From Chrysochromulina tobinii (Eukaryota; Haptophyta; Prymnesiales; Chrysochromulinaceae), in the NCBI GenBank assembly GCA_001275005.1, contig JWZX01000547.1, positions 1-15,352 on the forward strand: 15,352 nt of DNA, read 5' to 3'. A program made the translations under genes and the position numbers. Each line of letters opens with the position of its first letter. Position 1 is the stretch's first letter. The notes under the pieces are model-generated. The model was given only the letters and a program-made list of their open reading frames with translations. It was not told the DNA's origin and did not search any database. Of the stretch, positions 13,785 to 15,352 are shown piece after piece.

Positions 13785-14537
13785 ACGCACTTCCGCACAG
13801 ACATACCCGAGCGAGCGAGCGCACTTAGGAACCTTCACAGTAAAGTTTCTTTGGGCGAGGCATTTCTCAGCCCTTTCACAGCATTTGATAAGTCTCTTCC
13901 AGAAAAGGTAATGCTGCAGTGGAGGACGTGCATCCGGCCAATCCCTCGCGCGCGGGCGAATGCCCGATGCCCTCGTCGAGCCCGATGGCCTTTGACACGC
14001 GCTCCGCGGTATGCGATGCCCAACTCATCGCTCCATCCGGCCTTCGCTGCGCTCCCGTCCGCTCACCCTGCGCGCGCGGCTGAGATGGGGGCCGATTTCC
14101 ATGCGCGTCTGCACGGCATGCTTCGCGCCCTCGGGGCCTCGGGAAGTGTGGGACGCTGCCCTCTTTGACTGCGGGGATCGCTTCCTACTCGCGCGCCCTA
14201 TGCCCTCGTCGAGCCCGATGGCCTGCTTCGCACACGTTCGGGGCCTTGGGAGCTTCAGCTGCTTCGCACGCCCATACCACGCTGCTTGGGGCCTCGGGAG
14301 CCAGGCGTTGCGGCAGCCTCGACTGCGCGCCGTGGTCGCTTCGAGCGTCCTCGACGCGCCCTCGCGCCACTGCCGCCGCCACCACCCGAGCTCCGAGGGG
14401 CCTGTGGGCGAGCTGCACATGCGCACCGCGACGGAGTGCGCGCCGCCGCCTCTCGAGCGTCACCGCGGAGCCGCGCGTGCCCCCCCGAATCCGCAGGTGG
14501 CCGAGCAGGCGAAGGCCTGTAGAGCGCGGCGGACGCG
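13785..14537. other. Intergenic spacer with decayed direct repeats
   Basis: Downstream of the K+ channel stop is a lower-GC stretch to about 13920, then GC-rich DNA. An exact 25-bp direct repeat occurs at 13967-13991 and 14200-14224 (core CCTCGTCGAGCCCGATGGCC), 233 bp apart. Degenerate copies of GCTTCGC followed by GGGGCCTCGGGA occur near 14118, 14222 and 14258. Open frames overlap this area on both strands, but none resembles a known protein. The last part should hold the promoter of the ankyrin gene. Confidence 0.5.
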
Positions 14538-15352
14538 ATGAGCGACTCGATGGGCAAGGCCGTGTGGGATGCCGCAAAGGCCGGCAAGGAGGCGGAGCTC
14601 GGGCGGCTGATCGGCCTTGGAGGGAACGTCAACTGGCACAATCCTGATTATGTGCGCCGCCACATGTGCCTCGCGTGGGCGCCTGCGTCGTCGCCGCCTC
14701 TGTTGCTTCGGTCGCCCTCGCCGCCGAGGTAGCGCTCGCCCGACACGGCGCCGTCTCCCCACAGCCCAGACGGCGCTGGCCTTCTGCCGCCGCCTCGCCG
14801 CCCCGCCGAGCTTGGCACACGCGTCCTCGACGGCGCGCGCCGCACCCCCGCGTGCTCGCCCACGCTCCTCGCGTGCTCTGGCACTCGATGACGCCGCGTG
14901 TGCTGCATTTGCCACAGTACGGACTCACAGCATTGATATGGGCCTCATCGTACGGGCGCGAAGGGTGCGTCCGCCTCCTCCTCGAGGCCAAGGCCATCGA
15001 GGTCAACGCCAAGGTAAGCCTCGAGCATGCCCTCCCCCAAGCACATGCGATGGGTCCGCTTGCATGTAGTCATTCCGCTCTTGGCCTCTCGTTTGTCTTT
15101 AGAACAACTACGATCAGACAGCATTGCATTACGCGGCACACGACGGCTACCTCGCGATCGCCAAGCGCCTCCTCGAAGGGGGCGCCGATGTGACGCTTCG
15201 AGACAAGTACGGCGAGACGGCCATCGACCTCGCACGGAAGCAGGGCAAGAGCGAGGTCGTGGCGCTCCTCAGCGAGCCTCGGTACGCCGCGCGCATGCAC
15301 ACTGATTGCCCAGCGCTGCCGAGCGGATGTGCAGAGGCGCCGTCTTGGGCGC
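14538..15352 (+). CDS. Ankyrin-repeat protein, 5' part, truncated by the window edge
   Basis: The model has exons 14538-14651, 14918-15013 and 15103 to the edge. The ATG at 14538 starts MSDSMGKAVWDAAKAGKEAELGRLI, a typical ankyrin cap helix (VWDAAKAGKEAELGRLIGLGGNVN). The second exon gives YGLTALIWASSYGREGCVRLLLEAKAIEVNAK and the third gives YDQTALHYAAHDGYLAIAKRLLEGGADVTLRDKYGETAIDLARKQGKSEVVALL. Each has the TALHxAAxxGxxxxxxxLLxxGAdvn pattern, so there are three to four repeats. Ankyrin repeats mediate protein binding; no partner is evident. The introns are ordinary GT-AG: 266 nt (GTGCGC to CCACAG) and 89 nt (GTAAGC to TTTAG), both in phase 0 and without duplicated flanks. After LLSEPR a donor-like GTACGCCGC at 15282 precedes CACTGATTGCC, so a third intron of the repetitive class may start there. 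Confidence 0.85.

Noticed and set aside
14011-14541. A 176-residue plus-strand frame before the ankyrin gene
   Set aside because: It spans the decayed direct repeats, overlaps the ankyrin start codon in another frame, and shows no domain or convincing composition.

Overview
The window is nuclear DNA from a GC-rich unicellular eukaryote. It has spliceosomal introns, targeting-type and multi-membrane proteins, a two-pore K+ channel with EF-hands, a GRIP domain, a U-box and ankyrin repeats. A haptophyte, pelagophyte or similar alga fits the composition (GC-rich, Ala/Pro/Ser-rich proteins, short repetitive introns, an apparent GC-AG intron), but the sequence alone does not fix the lineage. No rRNA, tRNA, transposase or CRISPR array was seen.

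Layout. (1) 1-624: no confident gene. (2) 625-2505, minus strand: an EngB/YihA-type GTPase with an organelle-targeting-like N-terminus (1269-2505), followed by a GRIP domain (625-1083) that is either a small separate gene or the C-terminus of an EngB-coiled-coil-GRIP fusion. (3) 2506-2667: short AT-richer divergent intergenic region. (4) 2668-4035, plus strand: a Ser/Pro-rich disordered protein of unknown function, ending in a 76-bp tandem array. (5) 4211-4849: spacer with an 18-bp perfect palindrome. (6) 4850-11514, plus strand: one three-exon gene for a protein of about 2118 residues. It has N-terminal membrane helices, three copies of a Cys/aromatic repeat I cannot assign to a family, a further membrane helix, coiled coil and long low-complexity tracts, and a clear C-terminal U-box. 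(7) 11515-12041: spacer. (8) 12042-13784, plus strand: a two-pore K+ channel with three C-terminal EF-hands. (9) 13785-14537: spacer with an exact 25-bp direct repeat. (10) 14538 to the window end, plus strand: an ankyrin-repeat protein, truncated by the edge.

The most interesting signal is a family of short, internally repetitive introns. They occur in at least two unrelated genes on opposite strands. In sense orientation they carry degenerate TGATNNCC-type repeats and end in a shared 3' sequence close to TGATGGCCTCCCTCATCAG. They sit between duplicated copies of the adjacent exon, 11 to 29 bp long. Several have been duplicated together with the exon flank, giving 65-, 69-, 76- and 77-bp arrays; one of these makes a clean 27-nt in-frame mini-exon between two 50-nt introns. 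The ankyrin gene has ordinary GT-AG introns without these marks, so two intron classes coexist. This looks like active intron gain by an introner-like element or by tandem duplication.

The genes do not form a recognisable pathway. They look like independent eukaryotic loci, some of which share the same repeat vocabulary.
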